Part shown: one piece after another, positions 52,552-61,945 of the stretch
How the letters are laid out: every line of letters begins with the position of its first letter
Numbering within the stretch: the first letter of the stretch is position 1
Assembly: GCF_029269835.1 (NCBI RefSeq)
Contig: NZ_JARJBB010000007.1
Coordinates: 281,820-345,819 of the forward strand
Reading direction: 5' to 3'
DNA length: 64,000 bases
Source: Streptomyces tropicalis
GTDB taxonomy: Bacteria; Actinomycetota; Actinomycetes; Streptomycetales; Streptomycetaceae
The notes under the pieces: generated by a model
Databases searched by the model: none
Told to the model about the DNA's origin: nothing
The model's input: only the letters and a program-made list of their open reading frames with translations
Made by a program: the position numbers and the translations under genes

Positions 52552-54309
52552 TCAGCGGTCGTCGGTGTCTCCGAGGCTGCGTACGGCCTCCTTCATCTTG
52601 GCGACCGCGAAGCCCCAGCCCTGCTCGACGGTCGGCTTCGCCGGAACGGCGACCTCGTCCGGGTTGGTGAGCACGTCCAGCAGGACGGGCCCTGGGGTGT
52701 CGAAGGCACGGCGTACGGAAGCCTCCAGCTCGGTCGGGTCCGTCACACGGATGCCGGTGATGCCCATGGCGGTGGCGACGGCGGCGAAGTCGGGGTTGTC
52801 GAGCACGGTACCGAACTCGGGCAACCCGGCTTGTTCCTGTTCCAGTTTGACCATGCCGAGGCGGCGGTTGTCAAAGACCACCAGCTTCACGGGGAGCTTG
52901 CCGCTGCGCAGCGTCATCAGGTCGCCCAGGAGCATGCTGAGACCTCCGTCACCGCAGAAGGCGACGACCTGCCGGTTCCGGTCCAGGCACTGCGCGCCGA
53001 GGGCCTGCGGCATCGCGTTGGCCATCGAGCCGAGGTTGTACGACCCGATCAGCCGGCGCGCGCCACGCATCTCGACGAACCGGGACAGCCAGACGGTGGC
53101 CATGCCGGTGTCGGAGGTGAAGACGGCGTCGTCGGCGGCCGCCCGGTCGACCGCGGCGGCCAGGGCCTCCGGGCGGATGCCGTGGTCGCGGTTGTCGAGT
53201 GCGGAGCGCAGGCGTCCGACGAGGCCGTGGTCGTGGGCGGGGTCGGCGAGGCGGGCCTGCCCCGCACGCCACTGCTCGAAGCGCCGCCGGGCGCCGTCCA
53301 GGTGGGAGCGGTCGCGTGCGCCGCCGTCCGCGGTGCCGGCCAGATGGCGCAGCAGGTCGCGGACGGTGGCGCCGGTGTCGCCGACGAGCCCGAGGTCCAC
53401 GGGGACCCGGCGGCCGATGTGGGCGGCCTCGGTGTCCACCTGGATCACGGTGCAGCCCTGCGGATACCAGTCACGGTAGGGGAAGTCGGTGCCCAGCATG
53501 AGGAGGGTGTCCGCGTCCTGGAGGGCCGACGCGGCGGCCGGGTTGCCGATCAGCCCGGTCTGGCCGACCTGGAAGGGGTTTCCCTCGCCCTCGAAGCCCT
53601 CCTTGGCCTTCAGGGTGAGCACCATGGGCGCGGCCAGCCGGTCGGCCAGCGCGAGGACGTCCTCGCGGGCGGCGCGGGCGCCGCGCCCGACGAGCAGCGT
53701 GACCCGCTCGGAGCTGTCCAGCCGGCGTGCGGCCTCGGCCACGGCCTCCTCGTCGGGGCGGCTGACGGGCTCACTCAGGCGGAAGCGCGCGGGACGGTCC
53801 TCGGGCACCTCCTGGTCGCCCAGGTCGCCGGGCACGGTGAGGACGGCGACGCCCTTGCGGCTCAGGGCGGTCCGTACGGCGGTCTCCAGCATCTGCGGGA
53901 GCTGGCCGGGGGACGTGAGCGTGGCCCGGAAGACGGCGACGTCGGCGAAGAGGGCGTCGTTGTCGACCTCCTGGAAGTAGTCGCTGCCGAGTTCGGCGAG
54001 CGGCACCTGGCCGGCGATGGCGAGGACGGGGGTGCGGCTCTTGGCGGCGTCGTACAGCCCGTTGAGGAGGTGGACGGAGCCGGGGCCGACGGTGCCCATG
54101 CACACGCCGAGGGTGTCGGTGAGCTGCGACTGGGCGCTCGCGGCGAACGCGGCCGCCTCCTCGTGCCGGCAGCCCACCCACTCCATTCCGTCGGTGGTGC
54201 GCAGGGCGTCGGTGAGTGGATTGAGCGCGTCGCCGACCACGCCGAAGACCTGGCGCACGCCAAGCTCGCTCAGGGCGTCCACGACGACGCGGGCTACGGT
54301 TCGGGCCAC
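52552..54309 (-). CDS. poxB: Pyruvate oxidase/dehydrogenase (PoxB-like, thiamine-dependent)
   Basis: A 585-residue thiamine-pyrophosphate enzyme with FAD domain, as in PoxB or related decarboxylases. CRHEEAAAFAASAQ holds the catalytic Glu of the Pyr domain, and FCGDGGLSMLLGDLMTLRSG then VVFDNRRLG the TPP/metal site. PoxB converts pyruvate to acetate and CO2, passing electrons to quinone. The GTG start has GGAGGAG before it. It follows the glutamate-synthase-like gene by 36 bases on the same strand and is probably cotranscribed with it. Confidence 0.88.
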   Translation of the reverse strand: MARTVARVVVDALSELGVRQVFGVVGDALNPLTDALRTTDGMEWVGCRHEEAAAFAASAQSQLTDTLGVCMGTVGPGSVHLLNGLYDAAKSRTPVLAIAGQVPLAELGSDYFQEVDNDALFADVAVFRATLTSPGQLPQMLETAVRTALSRKGVAVLTVPGDLGDQEVPEDRPARFRLSEPVSRPDEEAVAEAARRLDSSERVTLLVGRGARAAREDVLALADRLAAPMVLTLKAKEGFEGEGNPFQVGQTGLIGNPAAASALQDADTLLMLGTDFPYRDWYPQGCTVIQVDTEAAHIGRRVPVDLGLVGDTGATVRDLLRHLAGTADGGARDRSHLDGARRRFEQWRAGQARLADPAHDHGLVGRLRSALDNRDHGIRPEALAAAVDRAAADDAVFTSDTGMATVWLSRFVEMRGARRLIGSYNLGSMANAMPQALGAQCLDRNRQVVAFCGDGGLSMLLGDLMTLRSGKLPVKLVVFDNRRLGMVKLEQEQAGLPEFGTVLDNPDFAAVATAMGITGIRVTDPTELEASVRRAFDTPGPVLLDVLTNPDEVAVPAKPTVEQGWGFAVAKMKEAVRSLGDTDDR

Positions 54310-54345
54310 GGGTCTCTCCTCCGGATCAGTGCAGAACGGTACGGG

Positions 54346-55929
54346 TCAGACGGTGAAGCGGTCGGGGTCGGCGGCCTGCCAGTCGGCGGCCCATGACGCC
54401 GGCGGCTCGGCGAGCAGCTGCCCCGGCTCCAGCCATTCGTAGAGCTCCGCGTAGGAGCGTTCGGTGCAGGGGTCGATGCGCCGGTGGAGCATGTGGGGGC
54501 GCAGCTCGGAGGGGTCGGAGGCACCCATGGACGCCATCATCTGGAGGGCGCCGGCGACGGTCGCCTCCTGGAGGCGCCGGACCCGCAGGGTCTTGTCGGC
54601 CACGTCGAGGGCGCGGGCGCGGCGCGGGTCCTGGGTGGCGACGCCGGTGGGGCAGGTGTTGGTGTGGCAGCGCTGCGCCTGGATGCAGCCCACGGCGAAC
54701 ATCATGGCGCGGGCCGCGTTGCCGTAGTCCGCTCCCTGTATGAGGCGTTTGACCAGGTCGGTGCCGGTGGCGATCTTGCCGCTGGCACCGATGCGTATCC
54801 GGCTGCGCAGTCCGGTCCCGACGAGGGCGTTGTGCACGGTGAGCAGGCCCTCGGTGAGGGGGGTGCCGACGTGGTCCGCGAATTCCAGCGGGGCCGCTCC
54901 GGTGCCGCCCTCGGCACCGTCGACGACGATGAAGTCCGGTGCGGTGCCTTCCTCCAGCATCGCCTTGCACACGGCGAGGAACTGGCGGCGCGATCCCGGG
55001 CAGAGCTTGAAGCCGGCGGGCTTGCCGCCGGAGAGCTCGCGCATGCGGGCGACGAAGCGGACGAGTTCGCGCGGGGTGGAGAAGACCCGGTGGTACGGAG
55101 GCGAGATCACCGTGCGCCCCTCGGGCACCCCCCGGACGCGGGCGATCTCGGCGTCGACCTTCGCGCCGGGCAGCACCCCGCCGATGCCGGGCTTGGCGCC
55201 CTGGGACAGCTTCAGCGACACGCACTTCACCTGGTCGTGGGCGGCCTTGTCGGCGAAGGCCCCGGGGTCGAAGTCGCCGTCCCGGGTGCGGCAGCCGAAG
55301 TAGCCGGTGCCGATCTCCCACACCAGGTCCCCGCCCGGCCGGAGGTGGTACTCCGACAGGCCGCCCTCACCGGTGTCGTGCGCGAAACCCCCGGCCGCGG
55401 CACCGCCGTTGAGGGCGAGGACGGCCCGGGACGACAGGGACCCGAAGCTCATGGCGGACACGTTGAGCAGCGCCATGTCGTAGGGGCGGCTGCAGTCCGG
55501 TCCCCCGATGCGCACCCGGGGCGGTGTGCTCGGCACCGGGCGGGGCGCCATCGAGGGGACCAGGAACTCGTAACCGGGCTGGTAGACGTCCCGCTCGGTG
55601 CCGAAGGGCTGCTCGGCGTCCGTGCCCTTGGCCCGCTCGTAGACGATGCTGCGGACGTCCCGGTCGAAGGGGCGGCCGTCGAAGTTCCGTTCCACGAAGT
55701 ACTGCTGGAGTTCGGGGCGGATGCCCTCCAGCAGGTACCGCACGTGGCCCAGGACGGGGTAGTTCCGCAGCACCGCGTGCCGCCGCTGGAGCAGATCCCA
55801 CGCGCCGAGCAGCCCGAGGAGCGCGAGAGGGACCGCGGCGAGCCACCACCACGGCGAGGCCAGGACGGCGGCGGTGCCGGCCGCGCACGCGGCGGCCAGG
55901 GTCAGCAGGACGAGTCCGATACGAGTCAC
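54346..55929 (-). CDS. FMN-binding glutamate-synthase-like protein
   Basis: A 527-residue protein. Residues 5-45 hold two membrane segments, and the rest is the FMN barrel of the glutamate synthase large subunit: MSFGSLSSRAVLALNGGA, LSQGAKPGIGG, DFIVVDGAEGGTGAAP, and the iron-sulfur motif CIQAQRCHTNTCPTG (C-x5-C-x4-C). The glutaminase and other GltB domains are absent. This single-domain, membrane-tethered form is widespread and its role is uncertain. The start GTG 55929 has a G-rich but weak ribosome site. Upstream of poxB in a likely operon. Confidence 0.85.
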   Translation of the reverse strand: MTRIGLVLLTLAAACAAGTAAVLASPWWWLAAVPLALLGLLGAWDLLQRRHAVLRNYPVLGHVRYLLEGIRPELQQYFVERNFDGRPFDRDVRSIVYERAKGTDAEQPFGTERDVYQPGYEFLVPSMAPRPVPSTPPRVRIGGPDCSRPYDMALLNVSAMSFGSLSSRAVLALNGGAAAGGFAHDTGEGGLSEYHLRPGGDLVWEIGTGYFGCRTRDGDFDPGAFADKAAHDQVKCVSLKLSQGAKPGIGGVLPGAKVDAEIARVRGVPEGRTVISPPYHRVFSTPRELVRFVARMRELSGGKPAGFKLCPGSRRQFLAVCKAMLEEGTAPDFIVVDGAEGGTGAAPLEFADHVGTPLTEGLLTVHNALVGTGLRSRIRIGASGKIATGTDLVKRLIQGADYGNAARAMMFAVGCIQAQRCHTNTCPTGVATQDPRRARALDVADKTLRVRRLQEATVAGALQMMASMGASDPSELRPHMLHRRIDPCTERSYAELYEWLEPGQLLAEPPASWAADWQAADPDRFTV

Positions 55930-56184
55930 CCCCCGCTGGTAACCCGCCACTCGTCCTGCATGTCCCCCACATGGCCAAGAGACCGTCAAGGACCTGCACG
56001 AACGCCGGACGCCCGCCCCGGGGCGGGCACGGGCGCGGACGGCGTCCGGGGCCGTGCCCGCGGGGTCGCTCCCGCGGGAGCGTGGCGGTCGCCTCCCGGG
56101 CTGCGGCAACCTGGCCGATGCGCTCGGCGGACGTCGTCGGGCCCGCGGCGCGGCCCGGCGGACCGGCAGGTGTGCGGGGCGGGG

Positions 56185-57417
56185 TCAGGACGGGGTGCGG
56201 GCCTCCCGGGCCCATGCGTGCAGGACCGGCACGCAGCGTTCGGCGAAGCGGTCGTAGTCGGCGGGGACGTTGTAGACGTGGGCGGACAGCCGCAGGTAGC
56301 CGATGCCGTCGAAGCTGGTGAAGGCGGCCTCCGCGGCCAGTTCGGCGGCGGCGCGGTCGCGCAGGGCGTCCGCCGCGAGGCGGGTGCGGCCCAGCCCGTC
56401 GGGCAGCCGGACCAGGCGCATGCCCGGCACGGGCGCGCCGACGTCCACGGGCTCCGCCGGGCCCGCGGCACCGGCGAACGCGGCGCCGATCACCCGGGCT
56501 CCGTAGTCGGCGAGTTCGTCCATGTAGCGGCGGGCCGCCGCCCAGCCCCAGGTGTCCGCGACGAAGGCCAGCGCGGCCGGTGCCGCGAGCGGCCCGGTGG
56601 CGTCCAGGGTGCCCTGCTGGTCGAAGCGGTGGGGAAACGGCTCGGCGGCGCCCCAGGAGTCGATCAGGGGGTACAGGTGCTCGCGCAGCGGGCCGCGGGC
56701 CACCAGGGCCGCCGTACCGCGTGGGGCGCAGCCCCACTTGTGGAGGTTGCCGAACCAGGCGTCGCAGACCAGCCCGTCCAGCGGCGCGGCGAGGAGCCCG
56801 GGGGCGTGGGCGCCGTCCACGAGCAGGGTGACGCCGCGCCGGGCCAGCTCGGCCCCCACGCGCTCCACGGGCAGCCGGCGGGCGGTCGCCGAGGTGATCT
56901 GGTCGAGCACCACGAGCGCACAGCCGTCGTCCACCTCGGCCATCACGGCCTCGTACGCCCGGTCCGCGTCGGCCGCGAGCGGGACGCGGGCGGTGCGCAC
57001 CCGGCCGCCCCAGCGCCGGGCGAGACGCTCCGCTCCCATGGTGACCGCGCCGTACCCGTGGTCGGTGACGACGACGTCTGCGCCGGGGCGGGCGGCGAGG
57101 GCGGCGTACACGGCGCTGGCGCCCGCCCCGGCGTTCGGCACGAGGGCCAGGTCGCCGGGGTCCACGTGCAGGTGGCGGGCGATCTCCGCGCGCGTGGCGG
57201 CGATCCGGGCGGGGAGCCGGGGGAACCAGACGACGGGCGCGCGTTCCATCTCGGCCAGCAGCTCGTGCCGGCGCTGCTGGGCGGCCAGGGGGACGGCGCC
57301 GAAGGACCCGTGGTTGAGGTGGAGCATGCCGGGATCGAGGGACCATGCCGCGGCGGCGGGCCGGCCGTCGTCCAGCAGCAGGGGGCGGGGGGCGGTGACG
57401 ACGTCGGTCTCGCTCAC
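56185..57417 (-). CDS. Class V aminotransferase (isopenicillin N epimerase-like)
   Basis: A 410-residue PLP enzyme of the NifS/CefD family. LNHGSFGAVP opens the fold, ALVVLDQITSATA and LLVDGAHAPG precede the PLP lysine in FGNLHKWGCAPRG. GAGGAG lies before the GTG at 57417. Relatives include isopenicillin-N epimerase-like and ergothioneine-type C-S lyases; the exact reaction is not readable here. It is divergent from an APH-like gene across about 380 bases. Confidence 0.85.
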   Translation of the reverse strand: MSETDVVTAPRPLLLDDGRPAAAAWSLDPGMLHLNHGSFGAVPLAAQQRRHELLAEMERAPVVWFPRLPARIAATRAEIARHLHVDPGDLALVPNAGAGASAVYAALAARPGADVVVTDHGYGAVTMGAERLARRWGGRVRTARVPLAADADRAYEAVMAEVDDGCALVVLDQITSATARRLPVERVGAELARRGVTLLVDGAHAPGLLAAPLDGLVCDAWFGNLHKWGCAPRGTAALVARGPLREHLYPLIDSWGAAEPFPHRFDQQGTLDATGPLAAPAALAFVADTWGWAAARRYMDELADYGARVIGAAFAGAAGPAEPVDVGAPVPGMRLVRLPDGLGRTRLAADALRDRAAAELAAEAAFTSFDGIGYLRLSAHVYNVPADYDRFAERCVPVLHAWAREARTPS

Positions 57418-57799
57418 GTGACTCCTCGGCGCGCGGGACCGGCGGACGACCGGAGTCGCCGCCCCCGGGTCGCCGGTCCGGGGCGGGCGCCGCGGTCGGG
57501 CGCGGGTCCCGGCGCGGGTCCCTGCCGGTTCCCGCGACCGGGCTCCGGGACCGGGCTCCCGGCTCGTGGGTCCGGGCTCCACGCTCCGGGGGCGGCGTGC
57601 GGGTCGGTGGCCGCCGGCCACTGATCACTGGTCGCCCCACGATACCCATCCGACCGTGCCGCTCCGCTTCCGTACGCGATCCGCCGGACCTCGCCGGCCG
57701 ACCCGGGCGCCGCCGTGCCGCGCCCCGGGCGGCCATGGGGCACGGAGCGACGGCGAAAAGCACTGGAATCTCGGCCTCCGCGCTGCTGGGATGGCGCCC
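57418..57799. repeat. Intergenic region with short tandem repeats
   Basis: About 380 bases between the divergent aminotransferase and kinase-like genes. It includes GGCGCGGGTCCC tandem units (about 57499-57522) and ACCGGGCTCCGGG/ACCGGGCTCCCGG repeats (about 57538-57562). Promoters of both genes must lie here; none is clear by eye. Confidence 0.5.
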
Positions 57800-58816
57800 A
57801 TGCGACATGCGGACGACGTGGCGGTGACCGTGGACCGGGGCGCGTACCCGGACGCGATCACCCCGTGGGAGCGGCAGGAGTGGCGCGAGGCGGCCGTTCA
57901 GTGGGCCGAGCGGGGGGCCGTGGCGGCCGGCCTGCGCCCGTCGGGCGGGCGGAGCGTGCGGCTGCGGCCGTGGTCCGTCCTGGTCCGCTTCGGCGTAGCG
58001 GGCCGGGGCGCCGTCTGGTTCAAGGCGAACCCGCCGGCGAGCTCCTTCGAGGCGGGCCTCACCGCCGCACTCGCCCGCTGGGTCCCGGGACACGTCCTCA
58101 CGCCGCTCGCGGTCGATGCCGACCGCGGCTGGTCCCTGCTCCCCGACGGCGGGACCCTCCTCCGCGACGTCCTCGCCCAGGACGGCGCCGATCCGCGCAC
58201 GTGGGAGGAACCCCTGCGCCAGTACGCCCGGATGCAGCGCGAACTCCTGCCGCGGGTGCAGGACCTGGAACGGCTCGGTGTCCCCCGTGCCCGGACCCCG
58301 GACCTGCCGGACGTCTTCGACGGGCTGGTCGCCGGCAACGACGCGGCGCTGGACGAGGGGGACCGGATCCGGCTGCGGGCGCTGCGGCCCCGACTGGCCG
58401 ACTGGTGCGGCGAGCTGGCGACAGCCGGAGTCACGGACTCGCTCGACCACGCGGACCTCCACGACGGCCAGCTCTTCCACGCGGGGGCGGGGCGGTACAC
58501 CTTCTTCGACTGGGGGGACGCCCTGGTCTCCCATCCCTTCTGCAGCTTCCTGGTCCCCGCCCGGCGGGCCCGCGCGCGGTACGGCCCGGAGGTGCTGCCA
58601 CGCCTGCGCGACGCCTACCTGGAGCCCTGGACCGGCGGCGGCCGGACGTCCGCGGACCTGCGCCGGGCGCTCACCCTCGCGACCCGCCTCGGCGCGCTCG
58701 GCCGCGCGTGCTCGTGGGGGCGCCTGTTCCCCGGTGCGTCGGCGGGAGCGGAGGCCACCGGCAGGGCCCAGAGCGCGGAGTGGCTGCTGCGGCTGTGCGC
58801 CGACCCGTGGGACTGA
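57800..58816 (+). CDS. Aminoglycoside-phosphotransferase-like protein
   Basis: A 338-residue protein with the APH/choline-kinase fold. DSLDHADLHDGQLFHAGAGR carries the Brenner motif HxDxxxxx, and FFDWGDALVSHPF the metal-binding Asp. The N-lobe is short and glycine-poor. Substrate unknown: members phosphorylate aminoglycosides, homoserine, choline or other small molecules. The ATG at 57800 is preferred; another ATG lies nine bases upstream. Confidence 0.8.
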   Translation: MRHADDVAVTVDRGAYPDAITPWERQEWREAAVQWAERGAVAAGLRPSGGRSVRLRPWSVLVRFGVAGRGAVWFKANPPASSFEAGLTAALARWVPGHVLTPLAVDADRGWSLLPDGGTLLRDVLAQDGADPRTWEEPLRQYARMQRELLPRVQDLERLGVPRARTPDLPDVFDGLVAGNDAALDEGDRIRLRALRPRLADWCGELATAGVTDSLDHADLHDGQLFHAGAGRYTFFDWGDALVSHPFCSFLVPARRARARYGPEVLPRLRDAYLEPWTGGGRTSADLRRALTLATRLGALGRACSWGRLFPGASAGAEATGRAQSAEWLLRLCADPWD

Positions 58817-58875
58817 GGGCTGCGCTCCGCTCCGGCCGGCTCCACGGCCGGCAGGGGAGGACCTCCGGCCGGCCC

Positions 58876-59154
58876 ATGAGTGCGTCGGAGCAGGGACTGA
58901 CCGCGGCGGGCGTCCGGGACGCCGGGCTGCGCGCGGACTTCAGCGCCCGGCGCCGGGTGCTCCGTCGCTTCCGTACCTCCTCTCCGGCGGCGCGCCCGCT
59001 GCCGCCCCGGCCCGTGCGGCACCGCGTGGTGGCGGCACCGGCCCGCACGCCTCACGGGGACGACCTCCTGGACACCGGCCCGAGGCCGCGGCGCGCCGCC
59101 GCGTGGGCGTCCTGGGGGACGGGCGCCCGGGACGGGCCGCCCCCGCTCGGCTGA
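58876..59154 (+). CDS. Small basic hypothetical protein
   Basis: A 92-residue frame with almost all codons ending in G or C and a stop just before a strong hairpin, which supports translation. Its N-terminal part (MSASEQGLTAAGVRDAGLRA) is normal, and the rest is rich in Arg, Pro and Ala. A GGAGG is present but about 15 bases from the ATG, so the start is uncertain. Confidence 0.5.
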   Translation: MSASEQGLTAAGVRDAGLRADFSARRRVLRRFRTSSPAARPLPPRPVRHRVVAAPARTPHGDDLLDTGPRPRRAAAWASWGTGARDGPPPLG

Positions 59155-59161
59155 CGCTCCC

Positions 59162-59205
59162 GCGCCCAGGGTTCCGCTCCCTGCCCGGAGCGGAACCCTG
59201 GGCGC
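59162..59205. terminator. Bidirectional terminator hairpin
   Basis: A perfect 19-base-pair stem (59162-59180 with 59187-59205), CTGCCC loop, between the end of the small basic gene and the convergent membrane protein gene. Confidence 0.9.
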
Positions 59206-59216
59206 GGCGCGCGGCG

Positions 59217-60071
59217 TCAGGCCCCGGGGCGCTCGAAGAACTGGAGGATGCCCCCGGCACAGAAGCACAGCGCCCCGCTGAAGGTGCCCCAGTTGGCGAT
59301 GTCGATGTTGACCGGGCTGCCGGTCGCCGGACGGGTGAAGGCGGCCAGCGCCGAGACGAGGAACAGGACCGACCCGAGCTGGTTGACCGCGACGATCCAC
59401 CACCCCAGGTCCCGGGCACGGATCCCGGGCCGGCCGTGGCAGACCTCGACGAGGGCCAGATGACCGGAGATCAGGAAGAGGAAGCAGCCGACCATGTCCG
59501 GCGCCCAGACGAGCCGGTTGGTCTGGACGGCCGAGAGGCCGGTGAGGAAGGAGTCCAGCAGGTTGACCCCGAAGACGAGGGTGCCCGCGAACAGGGTGAA
59601 GGTGCTCAGCCAGTCGATCCGGTGGGGCTCGTAGCTCCACCAGCGCCAGCGCCGTCCCGCCAGCACACCCGAACTGCGGTCCCGCCGCGGGGTGTTGATC
59701 GCCTGAAGCAGCGACGCGTAGCCGCCGGTGTTGAAGAACAGCCCGCCGACGAAGTAGACGGAGACGCTCACCGGACGGCTCGCCGAACCGACCGGCGTGT
59801 GCTCGCTGAGGGCCGCGCCCAGCGCGAAGAGGGCGCCGCCGACGGTGAACGCGAGGGCCGCGACCGCGTTGAGCCTGCGCAGGCGGCCCCGCGAGACGAC
59901 GTCGGCGCGGCGCTCCCGGGGCCGGGCCTCGCCGGGAGCGCGGACATCCAGCACCCCGCGCTTGCGCACACGGCGGGACTCCCAGACAGCCGTGCCACCG
60001 CCGGCCGGACGCCAGGTCACCCGGGTGGTGAAGGGCCCCGCCCCTTCGGCGTGCTCCTCGAATCGGCTCAC
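59217..60071 (-). CDS. Multi-pass hypothetical membrane protein
   Basis: A 284-residue protein. The first 65 residues are soluble and basic (VRKRGVLDVRAPGEARPRER), followed by about six hydrophobic segments with FVGGLFFNTGGYASLLQAIN and IDWLSTFTLFAGTLVFGVN between them. GTG start at 60071 with AGGG seven bases before. A YrhK-like layout is possible but not certain; function unknown. Confidence 0.7.
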   Translation of the reverse strand: MSRFEEHAEGAGPFTTRVTWRPAGGGTAVWESRRVRKRGVLDVRAPGEARPRERRADVVSRGRLRRLNAVAALAFTVGGALFALGAALSEHTPVGSASRPVSVSVYFVGGLFFNTGGYASLLQAINTPRRDRSSGVLAGRRWRWWSYEPHRIDWLSTFTLFAGTLVFGVNLLDSFLTGLSAVQTNRLVWAPDMVGCFLFLISGHLALVEVCHGRPGIRARDLGWWIVAVNQLGSVLFLVSALAAFTRPATGSPVNIDIANWGTFSGALCFCAGGILQFFERPGA

Positions 60072-60186
60072 CCGCCGACCCTAAGCGGATCATCCGGGAA
60101 TCCCGGGCGGCGCACCGGGCCCGCGGGCCGCCCGGCGTCCGGAACGCTGTCCCCCGCCAGGCGTACGGCGCCCTGCCCCCACGGTG

Positions 60187-60384
60187 ATGGTCCAGATCGC
60201 CGGAGCCGTCGCCCGCCGCATCGTGCCCTACATCCCCCGCGGCACGAAGGTCGAGCAGGGCGACCGCATCGGCCTCACCCGGTTCGACTCCCGCGTCGAC
60301 ATCCACCTCGCCGCCGACGTCGAGGTCGCGGTGGAGGTCGGCCAGAAGACCACGGCCGGCGTGGCGCGTCTCGACCGGGACTGA
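60187..60384 (+). pseudogene. Phosphatidylserine decarboxylase C-terminal remnant
   Basis: Encodes 65 residues that read like the C-terminal end of Psd: QIAGAVARRIVPYIPRGTKV, then VEQGDRIGLTRFDSRVDIHL. The upstream part, including the catalytic serine motif (LGST-type) that is cleaved to make the pyruvoyl group, is missing, and the sequence before 60184 does not continue the family. It is a fragment left by deletion or rearrangement, and there is no ribosome site. Confidence 0.75.
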
Positions 60385-60473
60385 CCCGGGGGCCGCGCAT
60401 CGGGGGACCCGGTCTCCCCCGGGCGGACGCCCGCGGGGCCGGCGCCCGGAGGGTAGGTGTCCGGAAAGCCGGG

Positions 60474-60746
60474 TCAGTGCCCGAAGGCGCGCCAGTTCTC
60501 CTCCCGGACGGCGGGCGCGGCGGGCACGACGGGCGCGCCCCCGAAACGGGCCGTCGCGGGGCCGGTCGCCGTGGGGCGGGGCGCGCCGGCCGCCCCGGTG
60601 GCGCGCCCGGCGTTGTTGTAGAGGCGCAGCAACAACTTGGCCGAGGCGCAGCGCGCACCGGTCGCGCCGCACTGACCGCACGACGCCAGATGCCGTTCGT
60701 ACTCGGCACGTCGCGTCTCGAGGAGCTCTTCTTCCTGGGAGGGCAC
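60474..60746 (-). CDS. Small cysteine-containing hypothetical protein
   Basis: A 90-residue protein with GAAAGGG before the GTG at 60746. Residues 10-35 hold HLASCGQCGATGARCASAKL, with three Cys and a nearby His, which could bind zinc. The C-terminal half is Pro/Ala/Gly-rich. The arrangement CxxC plus a later Cys is common in small Streptomyces regulatory or anti-sigma-like proteins, but no family is certain. Confidence 0.7.
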   Translation of the reverse strand: MPSQEEELLETRRAEYERHLASCGQCGATGARCASAKLLLRLYNNAGRATGAAGAPRPTATGPATARFGGAPVVPAAPAVREENWRAFGH

Positions 60747-60790
60747 GCTGAACCCTTTCGCGCGTGAGGGGGGAGCCGACAGCGGCACGG

Positions 60791-60810
60791 ATTGAAGAGG
60801 TTTCTTCAAT
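60791..60810. promoter_or_regulatory. Inverted repeat ATTGAAGA-N4-TCTTCAAT
   Basis: A perfect 8-base inverted repeat with a 4-base spacer, 45 bases upstream of the small cysteine protein gene. It sits in an unusually AT-rich patch and looks like an operator. Confidence 0.6.
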
Positions 60811-60828
60811 CGAAGGTCAGACGATCAC

Positions 60829-60843
60829 GTTACTTTCGGTAAC
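60829..60843. promoter_or_regulatory. Inverted repeat GTTAC-N5-GTAAC
   Basis: A second perfect inverted repeat (5-base arms, TTTCG centre) in the same AT-rich patch, 83 bases upstream of the small cysteine protein gene. Together with the repeat at 60791-60810 it suggests two regulator sites or one regulator with paired sites. Confidence 0.5.
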
Positions 60844-60846
60844 GGA

Positions 60847-61341
60847 ACGGATTCCCTCGGCAATCATTGGTCTGTGCCACTGTCGGCGTCGCCATCCCAT
60901 GGATCGCGCGCACCTGTCAGGGGAGCCCCGCCCCCGCCTCTGGAGGCGGTTGATCGTGCCGGTCCGCGCACCCTCGACGGAGCGTGCGTACGCCTGCGCC
61001 ACGTCCGCGGGCGGGACGGACCCCATGCCGGGGAAGAAGTCGCCGTAGGTCTCGAGGGACTCGGTGAAGAACCGCCGTCACGTGACGGCTGCCTCGGGCG
61101 GCGGAGAGGAAGTCCGGCTTCGTCGGCTCCAGTTGATCGGCGGGGTCCGTCCCGTCATGGTCCTGCCCCACGGTCCGGCCGAGCGCCCGGGCGTACGCGG
61201 TGGGCGGCCGAGGACTCAACGGCCGCCCGCAGTCGGGCAGATCACCACGCAGGTCGCCCCGCGCGGGCGGTGGAGTCGGGTGCCGGGCGGCGGTCCCGTC
61301 CGGTGCGGGGCCCGGCACCGTGCCGGACCCCTCCCCTCCGT
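60847..61341. other. Intergenic region without a supported gene
   Basis: About 500 bases upstream of the small cysteine protein gene and downstream of a convergently ended small gene. Several open frames are possible, none with ribosome site plus coding bias. Nothing else was recognised. Confidence 0.5.
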
Positions 61342-61659
61342 TCAGGCCATGTTGTCGATGCCGGTGACCGTGGTCGGGCCGAGGGGAGCCTCGGTGTCGC
61401 CGAATCCCGCCTCACGCAGTGCGGACGCCGCCGTCTGCTTCGCCTTGCGTTCCGCGGCGCGCCGGTCGTCGGCCGTGACCTCCAGGCGGATGCTGAAGGT
61501 GTTGTCGTCGTTGACGGTCAGCAGGTCGAGATCCTCCTCCCGGCCCAGCGCGGTGCGGTGGGGGTCGGCGGGGCGCAGCCGTCTCGCCAGGTCGGCCCGT
61601 GCGGCGTCGTCCGGTTCGCTCAGGAACGTACCCGGGATGGTGATGACGTACGTGGTCAC
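61342..61659 (-). CDS. Hypothetical protein, 105 residues
   Basis: AGGAGGAG lies seven bases before the GTG at 61659. The protein begins TTYVITIPGTFL and has a charged helical middle (RLEVTADDRRAAERKAKQTA) and a short acidic end. It is soluble, with no membrane segment. It resembles widespread small Streptomyces proteins of unknown role; no family is named with confidence. Confidence 0.75.
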   Translation of the reverse strand: MTTYVITIPGTFLSEPDDAARADLARRLRPADPHRTALGREEDLDLLTVNDDNTFSIRLEVTADDRRAAERKAKQTAASALREAGFGDTEAPLGPTTVTGIDNMA

Positions 61660-61945
61660 GTGAACGCTCCTCCTGACGTCGGGCCGGCCCCGGTGGGAGC
61701 CTGCCCCTGCGCCTGCCCCGCGGCCCGATCATCGAACCGGCCGCCCGGCCGAATGCACCCGGATGCCCGGAGACGTCCCCACCGGAGCCGGCGCACCGGC
61801 CCCGCCGCCGTTGATTTCGGCCGACGCGGATGCCGCCGGTTTCGCCGGCCCCGTCGGGGACACCCGCCCAACGAGCCCGGCGGACCCCCGCGATGCGGAC
61901 CGCATCCACCCGCCCACCACCCCCCTTTCCTCCGGAGGACGACCC

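Noticed and set aside
60847..61341. Small frames that might encode another short protein.
   Set aside because: No ribosome site and mixed third-position use.
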